In this document: in pieces, positions 45,650 to 56,498 of the stretch
Numbering within the stretch: the stretch's first letter is position 1
How the letters are laid out: the number at the start of each line of letters is the position of its first letter
Source: Lunularia cruciata
Lineage: Eukaryota; Streptophyta; Marchantiopsida; Lunulariales; Lunulariaceae
DNA: 64,000 nt
Reading direction: 5' to 3'
NCBI GenBank assembly: GCA_948567375.1
Contig: OX419756.1
Span: 36,930,552 to 36,994,551, forward strand
The notes under the pieces: model-generated
Database searches by the model: none
The model's input: the letters and a program-made list of their open reading frames with translations, nothing else
What the model was told of the DNA's origin: nothing
Made by a program: the position numbers and the translations under genes

Positions 45650-46862
45650 AATGTAACTCTAACCGAGATAACTACACTAGGGGAAGGGCAACCTGTAACC
45701 TGCCATCATAACATGCACTCTCATGGTCTGCAGGTCATTACTTCCTGCCTCACCGGAGAGAAACAAAGGTAGTCTGACTGGTCATCACTCCAGCCTCACC
45801 ACCGAGAGCACACCAGAGCACCAACGCTCAAAAGTCAGGGCACCTCACACAAACATGGTGCACAAACAGGAAGCAGAGAATGGAAGGGGTCCAATCACAA
45901 GAAATCTAAACAAAAACCCTCCATCTCATAACACAACACGGGATTGACTCTGCCACCATTTGGCATTTGACATAAGAGGAGTTCGTATCTAAGTCCTAAG
46001 CTACCAGGATCACCAAGAATGGGATCAAACTGCCTTTCCTAGCCAAAGCTACATGTGTATAGATAACAATGGCACAGTCACTAGGACAACAAGTGAGGGT
46101 GGACCAATTGGCTAGGGCACCAGTCTAGGAACAAGAGATCTAGGGGTCAAACCTTGTTACGCACAATCTAGCAGGAAAGGCAGATTTTGCCAACCAATGA
46201 CCAAGATCTACTCTAAACTAGCTAGCCTCACGCCAACAAGCTGGCTTGCTGGCCCTTCTAGGCCTTCTTAGCCTCTCATAGCCCACAACCCTATGCCTCG
46301 AAGCCTCTAAATGCCAAATGAGGCCTTTCTTGTTGCCACTTTGAACCTCCTCCAAAATTGGCGAAACCTCTCTAAATCTGTGAAAGTCCTCCAAACTAGC
46401 AAAAGTCCTCCAAATCTAGCCAAACCGTGAAAAGTCCTCCAAATCTGGCCCAAAATCTGACGTAAACCCTAAAGATGGCTGTCCGCCAAATCCCCCGCTA
46501 ACTTTCCACTCGAGCCAAATTGACAAAACAGGTTTTTCCAAATTACAATTTCATGAGAAGAGCTTCCCAACTCCACCTTCAATTTGACTTTCTGAGCCCA
46601 ACTCGTAGCAAATTGGTCCTACCTTCACCTCTTGAGCTCAAAATCACAACACTGCTCGAAAATTGCTCCTTCTTTGCTCAAAATTTGGCCAGCGCTTCCG
46701 TACACTGTCCGCCTAACTGCCAAATTTGCATCACTTGAACAAGCTTTTGCACACTAGGGAAACACAGAACTTGAATCGAGCTACCACGATCCACCGAGCT
46801 TGGAGATACCACCAACACTCAACGTTCCTGCACCCGATTTCCCCCTGACTTCACTTCTCTGA
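45650..46862 (-). other. Element A leader region
   Basis: About 1.2 kb between the 5' LTR block and gag with no recognised coding sequence. On the minus strand the bases after the LTR block (TCAGAGAAGTG) share only ATCAGAG with an initiator-tRNA primer-binding site. A second stretch, TGGTGGCAGAGTC near 45.97 kb, is also only partly similar. The primer-binding site is therefore unresolved. Confidence 0.5.
46092..46160 (+). other. tRNA-like sequence (possible SINE or tRNA relic)
   Basis: CCAATTGGCTAGGGCACCAG then TCTAGGGGTCAAACC resemble the A box and B box of a tRNA gene at roughly the right spacing. The acceptor stem does not pair well, so a functional tRNA is unlikely. Confidence 0.3.
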
Positions 46863-47318
46863 TGTAATCAGATTGCTTAACACTCTCAACTCAACTCAAC
46901 TCACCTCAAATCAGTACTTGATCTGTCACTCTATAAATTGCCAACAACTGGGCACTGACTACAATCAAGCCACACCCACTCAAGCATAGAGAATCTAGGT
47001 GACGCTCGCCGGCCTCTGTCCACCATAGCCAAGAACTCGAAGGCTCAACATCAGAGAAGTGAGCTCTTTGGAGCTCACTTCGAAACTATACTCCCTGGAC
47101 TCGAGCTAGCACTAAAACCCTAACGGTCCCGCTGATGGCACACTTGACGGTGCAAACGGTGCAAAGTGACGGTGGGCCCCACCGTGAAGTCAGTACCCCA
47201 AACACAAAATCTAACCATCGGAAAGTAGTCTCTGAGAAACTGCTAGAATAACTCTAACTACTATCATTGGAACTCCACTGTCCGAGCATCTAGATGCGGA
47301 ACTACAAATGGCGTGACA
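46863..47318 (-). repeat. Element A LTR block, 5' copy
   Basis: 456 bp, plus-strand ends TGTAATCAGATTGC and GGCGTGACA. It matches 28961-29408 but lacks the 106-bp unit on its outer side. Followed by CCTT. Confidence 0.88.
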
Positions 47319-47687
47319 CCTTGCAGCTCAAGTGACACCTATTATTGTAAAAGAGTGGTAGTAAGGTCACTCTCATTATCATTTCTGGTTTTCCTAGATC
47401 TAGGAATATTTGCAATTTGCTTTTTGAGTTATAAAACTTTGATTTTGACATATTTATGTACCATGTGTGTTGTGATCTACTAGCTAAGGTTCTGATCTAG
47501 TTCTTGAACTGGTCTTATTTTGATTTTTCTAAATAAGATCAATCAAAATAGAATTTTTTTTCTTTGTAATAATAAGCTCTTGATTTGCTGGACAACTTCA
47601 AAATGTTGTGTTATCAAATGTGAAGTGAAGTAAGTGCTTGCTAAGGGTCTGCTCTCATTTGGCTTGACAGGTTTGAAAAGTTGGGTC

Positions 47688-49099
47688 TATAACACTCATT
47701 TATGCATGCGTGTGCTATTGTGATATTTACTTTGGTATTACAAGTACTTGAGATATTATTTATATGGAGATAAATGATGGTTCTACATTAATCATGATTA
47801 GCTAGAGTTAGTCATAGCTAAGATAGAAGGGACCTTACTTTAGAGGAAATATGTAATACCAATAGCTAGACAGATGATCTAGAAATGAAATTTGGTTTGG
47901 TAATATTTGGAAGGATGTTATACATGATGGAATAAGTAGATCAGACAAAGGTATCAGCAAAAGAGTACGTCTACTAATAGGCCAAAAATAGAAACATGCT
48001 TGGAAACTTTAGAATCAATAGTTAAGCATATGATCTAGAGGTGAAACTTGGGGTGGTGACATCTCGAAGGATGTTACACATGATGGAGAAAGAAGATCAG
48101 ATAGAGATATCACCAAAGTAGCACTTCTACTAATAGGGAAGAAGCCAAAATAGACTTGAACTTCAGAGGCAATTTTAAAGCCCTAAACGGATGAATTAAG
48201 CCCCAAAAATGGGCAAATTCTCCTCCAATGGAAGAAAGGTTGGCCTTTCTCCCTCTTGGTTTGTCTCACCACGAGCTTTCCATTGGTACCTCACCCACAT
48301 GATTATGAGATTCCTACAAGAAGATGCCCTAAAAGATTCACTCTGGTCAAAGCTTATTTGACCAACCAGATGGGACCTTAACTGACATGTCATCCGTCCA
48401 AGCAAGTTATCTAAGGGTGGAGCTTGCTGACAGGTCACCTATCCATGTACCTAATCCTAGTGGAGCTTCCTTGAAGGAGATCCTCTTTGGCTATATAATA
48501 AAGAGAAGGTGTTTCTTTGGGGCATCGCAATTTGAGTGTGGAATTCATGTTTTCTCTCTATTGTGTTTCTGAAATGGAAAAAATGAGCACCACTAATTTG
48601 GATTCTAGTGTATTGACTTGGTATTATTCTTAGGTATTTGGCTTTGAGGAAAGAGTTGAGAACTCTTGGACCCACAAGCCTTTTTGCTATGGATTCTTCT
48701 AGCATCCAAAGATAGCCCATGTAAAGGAATCCTTGACTTATTGGTTGGGTCAAGATAAGACCACATGCTTAGGAGAATATTCCAATGGGTATGGATATTC
48801 CTTTAGACTTTAGACTTTATTTGCCTTTTAGCCTAGTAACTTGAGTTACTCTAGTAATTAGTAACTTTGGTGCATAACTATTTCACAAGTATATAAACTA
48901 GGGGTGAGGAAGTACTCATCATCCTTTCATTTGCAACTATCTCTCTCATTGAGCTCTCTATTGAGTAATGGTTTGAGTCTTGGAGTGTTAGCCTTGGAGG
49001 AGTATGATGGAGTTGGGGTTCCTTTCCTTCTTAGTCCATAGTGCACTACCATAGTAGCCATCAAAGGTTCAGCCTAAGTGAGAGATAGGTTGGCTTACC
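47688..49099 (+). mobile_element. Solo LTR, family B, split by family E LTR, GGTC duplication
   Basis: Starts TATAACACTCATTTATGC (TG mutated to TA) and ends GGTTGGCTTACC. GGTC at 47684-47687 and 49100-49103 is a perfect 4-bp duplication. Positions 47852-48570 are foreign (next entry). Confidence 0.83.
47852..48570 (+). mobile_element. Family E LTR nested in family B LTR
   Basis: Begins TGTAATACCAATAGCTAG, which matches the inverted end of 4777-5531, and contains the shared AAGCTCCACC and TATATAATAAAGAGAAGG blocks. It stops at GTGTTTCT, about 30 bp short of the expected end, where the B LTR resumes (GAAATGG...GAGCACC). So it is terminally truncated. Confidence 0.78.
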
Positions 49100-49218
49100 G
49101 GTCTTGTTGGGAGCTTGCGTAGGTATCACTGCAAAAGTGGTATCTTGCTTGATGTTGGCTTACCGGTCTTGTTGGGAGCTTGCGTAGGTATCACTACAAA
49201 AGTGGTATCTTACTTGAT
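49089..49218. repeat. Tandem duplication, two 65-bp units
   Basis: GTTGGCTTACCGGTCTTGTT followed by GGGAGCTTGCGTAGGTATCA is repeated at 49089 and 49154 with two differences. The first unit overlaps the end of the B LTR, so the duplication arose after insertion. Confidence 0.9.
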
Positions 49219-49689
49219 GCTTATTTTCTGGAAAAGTGGAGGCTCACTTGGTGCTCACTATAAAACTATTGTCTTTATGTTTAGGTTTTGATGAGGAAGT
49301 TGGGTTTTACTTGGTACTTACTTGGGCTTCATTGCACATATAAATGTGCTAAGGTCTTGCTAGGGTTTTGTGGGACATATGATTGCATTGAGATCTTGTT
49401 GGGGTCTCACTTACATAGGGTCTAGTTGTAGTCTTGCTCTTGTAGTCTTGCTATTTTCCTTGCCGGTCTTGCTAGGGTCTTGCTCATTATCATAAGGATC
49501 ATTAAATCAATAGAATGTCATTATATAAGAGGTAGTATTATGAATATCATAAGTTATTAGAATGATGCATAATAAAGACAAGGCATTGTGAGTCATGACC
49601 TAATAAAAAGGCATCACAATGAAGCATACTAAAGGAAAATCATGCAAAGAAAAGCTATTATATATATGTATATAAACTACACATAAGTG

Positions 49690-50066
49690 ATATCTCATTA
49701 TACCAACATATCCTCTATCATATAAGTAGTATCAATGGTACCTTCTCCAATGGTACTCTCTCTAACAAGAAGAGGACCAATGGTACAATGGAGAGGAAGG
49801 TCACTACAATGGGTGGAAAGCGACTCTAGAGGAGGAATAGTTTCCATATCCTCCAAAACTATATCCTTTGACTTTTGTGGAAGGTGCTCTACCATTGGAT
49901 CCATGCATCTATTGATAGGTCTAGCAATACATGAAGTATTATATCTTCAAAGGGAATCCCACTCCCCATCATGCATAAGGAGATCATAAAAGGTAGAGGT
50001 TAGATCCTCATAAGGATCCAAAATATACTCCTTTGACAACTTGATATCCACTCATTGGTGAGGAAC
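49690..50066. repeat. Dispersed repeat, copy 2 of 2
   Basis: Diverged match to 9700-9960 (ATCCATGCATCTATTGATAG, CCCCATCATGCATAAGG). The stretch between (49220-49690) is T/G-rich and holds no gene that I can see. Confidence 0.55.
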
Positions 50067-50526
50067 TGTAATGTTTTGAGGATAGCAAGGAAACACAAAT
50101 GCACAAACACAAGTTTCACCCCCAAACTCCGATGCCTTAAAGGAACACCTTCACTTTATTATATAGACAATGAGGAACTCTTCCAAGGAAGCTCCACCAT
50201 AGAATTAGGCACATAAATAGATAACATGTCGGCAAGCTCCACCCTTGGATAACTTGCTTGGATGGGTGACATGTTGGTCTTGGTCCTTCCTGGTTGGTCA
50301 AACAAGCTTTGACCAGAAGGAATATTTTATGGAATCTTCCTATAGTAATCTCAAAATCACATGGGTGAGGTACCATTAGAAAACTCTCGATGACATAAAC
50401 CAAGGAGGAAGGGAAGGCAAGCCTTTCCTCAAATTTTTCAGAGGGGGAGAGGGGGGGGTGTCTACACATTTTTGAGGCCTAATTCATCAGTTTAGGTCTC
50501 CAAAATTACCTTCAAAGATTTGCCCA
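50067..50526 (-). repeat. Truncated 3' LTR of element F (family E)
   Basis: TGTAATGTTTTGAGGATAGC onward, with the shared GGCAAGCTCCACCCTTGG block. It lacks about 240 bp found at the sense start of 4777-5531. It contains a G-rich run (GAGGGGGAGAGGGGGGGG). Confidence 0.8.
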
Positions 50527-50710
50527 TTAGGCAACTCTACTTCTTAACTCCCATCTCTCTCTAGATCCATTCCCAATCTTATTGCAACAGAGTGGGATAA
50601 GAAATTCTCTATTGCTCCCGAATCGATTAATACTCTCACTTGATTGCCTTCAAGGATTCCATTCACAACAATCAATTGTGAGGTTGCCTTTTGGGATCTT
50701 TGCACATTAG
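50527..50710 (-). pseudogene. Element F aspartic protease fragment
   Basis: On the minus strand: QLIVVNGILEGNQVRVLIDS then GAIENFLSHSVAIRLGMDL, with the Asp-Ser-Gly triad and the (T/E)NF(L/I)S pattern of gypsy proteases. A TAA follows MDLERDGS, then LPNGQIFEG runs into the LTR. Only the N-terminal half of the protease survives. Confidence 0.85.
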
Positions 50711-50869
50711 TCTTCTTCCTTCCCTTGCTTCTCTTCTTCCTTATTGAGCCAGTAAGGTCGCGCGGTACATTTACTGGAAATCTTCATTTTCCAAAGTGTT
50801 TTCCACCTCTTCCTCTTCAATGCGCCTCTCCATGTTGTTCAAAGATTGCCTGTATGAAGACCGAGGGCC

Positions 50870-51660
50870 TCTAGGGAAACGAGTGCCATACTTGGTAGAT
50901 GTGTGCCCAATATGGCCACAATTGTAACAACAGCGTTGTTCTCCTCAAGTTCCATCTCCTTGTGGGACTCCATCTCTTTGTTCTTCTACCCGTCCATGCT
51001 CTCCTTGAAGTGGTCATGCTCTTTGATCTTGAAATCAAAGGTTGCCCAATTCCATTGGTACGGGTCCACCCATGTGTGGCATTTCTGCCCAATAATGTTG
51101 AGATGGAACTACTCCTTCACCTCCACCCAATGCTCCTGCTATTCTTTGTGCACAAGCAATGGCTTCAAATATCGTGTGAGGATTTTGCACCATGACTTCT
51201 TGGTGAATCCGCTCCTTTAACCTTCATTTGAAATTATCAAGAGCCTTTGCTGGACTCATGTCGGTTATTGCGACTTGTAGATCCAGAAATGTCTCCACGT
51301 ACTCTTGTATGTTGTTCTTCTGTCTCAATCTCCATAGTCGGGTTTGAGCCATCTGCACAGATCCACCAATTGAAAATTCTTCAACAATCCTTCTTGCATT
51401 GATGTCCACGTGACCTCCCTTCTCTCTGCCAACATGGATTTTTCCCAAGCATCATACCATGTGAGGGCTTTATTGGTCAAGTACCCACATGCAAACACAC
51501 CTACAGCATGCTCCGTGATCTCTGTTGAGAACAATCTGAAATATCGATTCAATTCATTCTCAAGATCCAATTTTCCACTACTCCCATCATATGCTGCCCC
51601 TTGTAAGGCTCAATGTTGCAGGTCTTCTTCATCTAAAGTAGCAATGTGGCTTCATCGTTG
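50870..51660 (-). pseudogene. gag: Element F gag with degenerate zinc knuckle
   Basis: Gag pieces: LENELNRYFRLFSTEITEHA then ACGYLTNKALTWYDAWEKS; EEFSIGGSVQMAQTRLWRLR then YVETFLDLQVAITDMSPAKA. Both are typical of the retrotransposon gag core and lie in different frames. At about 50.93-50.89 kb CYNCGHIGHTSTKY is a zinc knuckle whose final Cys is Tyr. The frame is broken by stops and at least two indels. Confidence 0.8.
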
Positions 51661-51889
51661 ATAGGGTTCATAGGTATAGGTGCCTCTCCAAGTACTTCAG
51701 TCGCAAGTACTGGGTTTTGAGACTGCTCTTCTTTTTGCATGGCTTAATCATTCCTGAGGATTTGTACTTGACTTTGTAATGTCTCCATGGTCATCTTAAT
51801 CTCAAAATTCATTCAACATCCCTTGCATCCCTTGCACCAGCTCTTGCAATTGCGGATCCATGGTTCCTGAAACACTCAATTGCTAATGT

Positions 51890-52340
51890 TTACTTCAATA
51901 TAGAGTCAATATGATCACTCTAGAAGGCGCACAAACCATCAAAACTAATATTGGGACCTCCAAAGCTATCACTCGTTGATAATACTCCTCGCCAAAATTT
52001 CTAACCACAAAATCTCTAATCATCACTTTTGGCCTCACTACATAACAAATTTCTACTTGAGTGTTGAAAGGAAGAGGATTATGGACATTCACATCCATAT
52101 CATCATAGTAGAATGTAGATTGTCAAATCCCACTCTTTGTCATATATCACCACAGGTAGAATCACCGAGTTTGGTGAGTTCATCACCCTATCCATGAATT
52201 CTATGCCAAAGTAATAAACTAGCGATACCCTCATTTGCTCATGCTGGATGTACATAACCTTGATGTGGAATGGATTCGGGAATAGAAAGCTAGGTGGGAA
52301 ATTGTCCTACCGGTGCATCCATCCCGTCCGCTCTCTAAAT
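51890..52340 (-). pseudogene. Unrecognised ORF upstream of gag in element F
   Basis: Minus-strand protein-like sequence in two frames: FLFPNPFHIKVMYIQHEQMR and LVYYFGIEFMDRVMNSPNSV, then NPLPFNTQVEICYVVRPKVM and FVVRNFGEEYYQRVIAL. It lies between the primer-binding site and gag, where most gypsy elements have only leader. It could be an N-terminal Gag extension or captured sequence. I do not recognise it. Confidence 0.4.
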
Positions 52341-52869
52341 TCCTTCCTAAGTCTAGCAACTACTCTATGTTCTCCACCTCAAATTACTCAATTTAAGTAG
52401 TTTGTGCTCTTCCAAGAGAGGTGATACACTCTCTTGGACTAAGATACTCGTTCTGATACCATTGTAATGCTCCAAGGACAAGAGAAGAGAGAGAAACACA
52501 AACTACACACTCAACATTCGGTGCCCCAAAGGAGCACCTTCTCTTTATTATATAGACAAGGAGGATCTCCTCCAAGGAAGCTCCACCATAGGATTAAGCA
52601 CACAGATAGGTGACCTGTCAGCAAGCTCCACCCTTGGATTACTTACTTGGATGGGTGACATGTTGGTCTAGGTCCTATCTGGTTGGTCTATACTAGATCT
52701 ATAGATTTAGATCCTAAACTCTAAACTCTAAATATATTTATAGATTTAGCAAAAGAATGGATTTTACAATTTAAGATGTGACTCTTCATCCACCACCAAC
52801 CAATCCAAACCTCTATTTCCAAACCACTCAAAATTCATTAGTAATATGAGCAACACCCTATATACCATG

Positions 52870-53090
52870 AGCAACCTCCTTTCAAAAATTAGCAAACCCC
52901 TTCCTTCATTTGAGCAAACCCCTCACCTCTTAAGCAAACCCATTTTAAACCCAAAAAAACCTATTCTTGACCAAAGCAAACACATCCACACCCAAGCAAA
53001 CCCATCACAAATACAACCAAGCCTATTCTACATATTAAGCAAATCCATCTTAGACCCAAGCAAACCCATCCAAAAACCAAGCTCATATGA
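52870..53090. repeat. Degenerate minisatellite (AGCAAACCCAT-like)
   Basis: AAGCAAACCCATC-type units recur about eight times with variable spacing. The Ser/Pro/Lys-rich open frame across it (52846-53100) is a by-product. Confidence 0.6.
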
Positions 53091-53099
53091 ACTCACATA

Positions 53100-53929
53100 A
53101 AATTGCAAACACATAGGAATTTTGACATGGGAAAAAGTCATGATTTATTTACTATGATGATTTGTACAAAGACATGCATGAGGTCCAATTGTATGCAATT
53201 CTACTTTCTAAAAACCAAGCTTTTGTTTCTTCTTTATATTGTAGGTCATTCCAATCTTTAGCCGCTATAAATTGTTTTCTAGAATTGGATTCTCTTCATC
53301 ATCTACCTACATATCACATCTATTAATTAAGAACTTGTGTAAAATAATGCATGTCACTATCCACTTGAAGCAAATAAGAGTTCCTTTTGTTTTATTTTAG
53401 TTGCATTCTAAATTTATGCAAAGAATCCCATAGTCATTTGAGAATACCAATGCATTGTTCATTAACACATGGACTTATGCTATGTAGAGGTTTAAATCTT
53501 TTCTATTTTGAGTGTGTGTCTATTTAAAAGAGTGAACTGCATGGTTTATGGATACAAAACTAAAATCACCCAATAGATATTAATGACATTCAGATGTGTT
53601 GCATGCTCCTTGTGGTTGAGTTCTGCCTAAAGATATGATATTTATAAATAGGTTGTGTTGTGTTGGAGCCAAGCATACCTACATTGCACATAAAACACAT
53701 CAAATACACATGGTCCATGAGATCCAAGCAAACACAAGACACATGAAATACACAAGGCATGTAAGACACAACAAGTGAATTTACCAATTACCAAACTTGT
53801 ACCTTATGCTAAATACACAAGGCAAGTAAAGCACAATAAGTGAATTAACCAACTAAAAATCTTTACTGCAAAATGGATACACAAGGCAAGTGAGGAACTT
53901 CAAGTGAATTAATAGATTGGAAATCTTTA
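53100..53929. other. No recognised gene
   Basis: AT-rich sequence with repeated CACAAGGCA(A/T)GTAA motifs near 53.75-53.90 kb. Nothing further seen. Confidence 0.5.
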
Positions 53930-54450
53930 CCTCCCGCAAAATGTATAATTTTTCATTTATCATCACAAATCACCTGTCCATTGACTAAGTACAATCCTTG
54001 TCTACTAAAATGAATTTCTTGGTCTATGGTGTATCTCTAAGCTAAAGGAAAAAGAATTTTATCTACTAATCCCATACACCCTTCAAATCCTTTTTGAGCA
54101 AACACTAAGGAAATTCTAGCACTCTCTTCCAACCATGTCAATTGCAATTAGTTCTCTAGAATGGACAATATGTGCCATGATTACTCCATAAGTAAATTTG
54201 GTAGTAGATCTAGCACTAATACCCCATAGATTCATCCCTCTAGTCACAAAGGCTCCATTCCTACTATGTCCAAATATGTCCAATTGAAGCAATACAAAGT
54301 TTTTCTTTCTTCCTACATCCCTCCTTCTAAAAATGTTGTGACCTTAAGCAAATCCAAATCCACTAAAGCACTAAATGATCCATGTGTATTCTCACCAATT
54401 TTTTAAAAGCAACAAGATCAAGCAATCCTAGGAACTTGATAACAAAATCT
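53930..54450 (-). pseudogene. Unknown coding remnant, family H copy 2
   Basis: The minus strand reads QLDIFGHSRNGAFVTRGMNL, WGISARSTTKFTYGVIMAHI, FEGCMGLVDKILFPLA and RYTIDQEIHFSRQGLYLVNG with a few stops. The order matches 21500-21055. The protein is not recognised. Confidence 0.42.
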
Positions 54451-54599
54451 GAACTACTTGATGTTGCAACTCTTTCCTTCAGATACTAATCTCGGGGATA
54501 AATTTCCACCACATTAAAATTCTGTCCATGTCATTGATATCATCTTTGCCACTCCATCCTTCCAAACTTGACTCCCAAGAATCTCCTTATGTATTATCT

Positions 54600-56498
54600 G
54601 TCCACTCAGACATTTCATGTTATGAAATTCAGATTTTGAGTGGGATTGATTTCTTTATTTCTATTTGAAGAAGATTACAAGTACTTAAGCACAACATTAT
54701 GGGATATTTCATGATGAAACTCTCAAATTACACCACTCTGCTCTTGTCACAACATATGATGAGAACATTAGGATGAGAAGCTAACATATTAGCTTATGAT
54801 ACTCTATCAACACTCTCACTCAAGCTAACATCTTTGATGCCTAGATGAATTTTGAAATATTCAAATTTATCTAGGTAAAGGTTTGGTGAAAATATCAGCA
54901 ACTTGCTGATCTATAGGAATATACTGCAGATCTATTTCTCCAGCCAATAACTTCTCTCTAATAAAATGACAATGAATCTTGATATTTTTGGTCCTGGCAT
55001 GAAATAATGAATTGCTGATAATTTCTGACAATTTAAAACTATTAATTTAATCTAGATGAATTTCATGAAATTTCATGAAAGTTCAAACAATTTCATGAAA
55101 TAATGAATTGCTGACAATTTAAATTTAATCTAGATATAAAATTATAGTATAATGAAATGTATATCCCTTATCTTTTTATAAGATGTGAAGCCAAATTGAT
55201 TCACAAGATCATTAATGATACCCCTATATTTTGATATTCTGCTTTTGTTTATGATAAGTAACATTAGGTTGCTTCTTCAATGACCAACTAATTGTAGAAT
55301 TTCTAAGGTAAAAGCATACCCTGATGTTGATCTTCTATCTTAAGCACTTCCGGTCCACTCCACATTAGTAAAAACTTGTAGAACTGGTAATCCCACCAGC
55401 TGGATAGTGAAGACCAAATTGAATGGAAAACTTAGCATAATGTACAATCCTTCGAACTGTATCAAGAGGTTGCTTCCTTGGTGCTTTCACAACTTGACTC
55501 ACTAGTCCAAGAACTTAGTTTAGAACTGGTCTAGTAAAAGTCAAATAAAGCAAACTTCCAACAATCTGTCTGTATATATTTAGATCAACCACAACTCACC
55601 ATCTTTAGCACTTAACTTTACTTAACACAAGTTGGGAGAGAGGAGAGATAGGCTTACACGCAATCATACCAAACTTCTCCACCATGTTGAGAAAATATTG
55701 ACATTGTAATAACTAAAGATCAATACCATCTTGAATAAACTCAATACCCAAAAAGTATTTGTGTTCTCCCCAAAGTCTTTAGTGTAAAACTTTCATTTCA
55801 ATTGATTTTACTTGCTGAATGAGATCTTGACAGCTACAGGTGATGATTAGGGCATCAACATAGATGAGCAATAAAACCATATTGTCACAAGCTTGTAGTT
55901 TGTACAACAAAGAATCTGAACTGCAAACTTGGAAACCAATCGATAAAAGATAGAAATTTATCTTGGCAATTCAAAGAGAAAGATAGTGATTAACATGTTT
56001 CTTCCAAGCACGTACATCGAGACCAGAAGGAGCACCTGCCGGACAAGTTTCAGCCTTGTGACAAGATTAAACAATTCTGTCTTTCAAAAAGACACACATT
56101 CTATATTTCCATGCTGAATAACTGTTCTTAGTCTTAGTTTCACCCTGGTTACCACCATATGTATCGAGTATAGTACTCATGGCACAAATAGATAAAATCA
56201 GATTGCTAATCAAATCACTCTGCAACCGAAACCATCTCACAAATTTGAACTGAAAGGCTCTCTCACAATCTCTTTTTCTTTGATATAATATTAAAAAGTG
56301 ACAAATGAAAGTGGAGATACCAAAGTTCACCCAAGAATGGTATGCGCGACACAAGTCCTGTTCCAATATATATAGAAAGAGAAAGTCTGCAGTTTTGTTG
56401 AGTCGAACTTCACCATAGATTTGAAATGGTGACTAAAGATTAAACTTTCGCGAACAGCAACCACTAGGAATATTAGGTTGTGGTACTCTATCAACCGC
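54600..56498 (-). mobile_element. Ty1/copia remnant, internally deleted
   Basis: The outer ends share TTGATAGAGTA(T/C)CA(T/C)AA(G/C)CTAATAT on the minus strand (about 56498 and 54812), interpreted as starts of the 5' and 3' LTRs. Between them, on the minus strand: a gag start (NSYSAWKYRMCVFLKDRIV, about 56130-56070), then RT from about 55925 and RNase H to about 54840. The rest of gag, protease, integrase and much of RT are missing. LTR inner ends are not resolved. Confidence 0.72.
54840..55925 (-). pseudogene. Copia RT/RNase H remnant
   Basis: MVLLLIYVDALIITC near 55.87 kb corresponds to the copia RT YVDD box with the last Asp changed to Ala. HKYFLGIEF and FLNMVEKFGMIACKP follow. Near 54.95 kb comes RTKNIKIHCHFIREKLLAGE, then IDLQYIPIDQQVADIFTKPL, the diagnostic copia RNase H terminus. 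Stops and indels are frequent. Confidence 0.87.

Larger units (their letters stand above)
28855..47318 (-). mobile_element. Element A: Ty3/gypsy carrying DNA methyltransferase and PHD finger
   Basis: Minus-strand retrotransposon about 9.9 kb long once the nested B element (36289-44139) and a B solo LTR (30797-31488) are removed. Order in sense direction: LTR sequence (47318-46863), leader, gag, protease, C5-cytosine methyltransferase, RT, RNase H, integrase, C-terminal region with PHD finger, purine tract, terminal LTR block (29516-28855). CCTT flanks both outer ends (28851-28854 and 47319-47322). The protease-methyltransferase-RT stretch is one reading frame broken only by stop codons until a 1-nt deletion near 32885; from there the second frame runs to the PHD finger. 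This copy cannot be active. Carriage of methyltransferases by retrotransposons is known from dinoflagellates and charophyte algae; this arrangement with a PHD finger I have not met. Confidence 0.9.
50067..52690 (-). mobile_element. Element F: family E gypsy with pol deleted
   Basis: The 5' LTR fragment (52463-52690, truncated on its outer side) ends on the minus strand ...GCATTACA, followed by the primer-binding site TGGTATCAGAAC (52461-52450). Downstream come an unknown ORF, gag and protease. The protease then joins directly to a shortened 3' LTR (50526-50067), so RT, RNase H and integrase are missing. The junction near 50520 shares AAATCTTTGAAGG between protease and LTR sequence, suggesting deletion through microhomology. 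Confidence 0.82.

Noticed and set aside
46863-47318. A tandem repeat or CRISPR-like array, because the block recurs at 28961
   Set aside because: Only two distant copies with retrotransposon genes between them; they are LTR sequence.
50444-50461. G-run as a possible G-quadruplex or polypurine tract
   Set aside because: It lies inside the truncated LTR of element F, not at its border, and only two G-runs are present.
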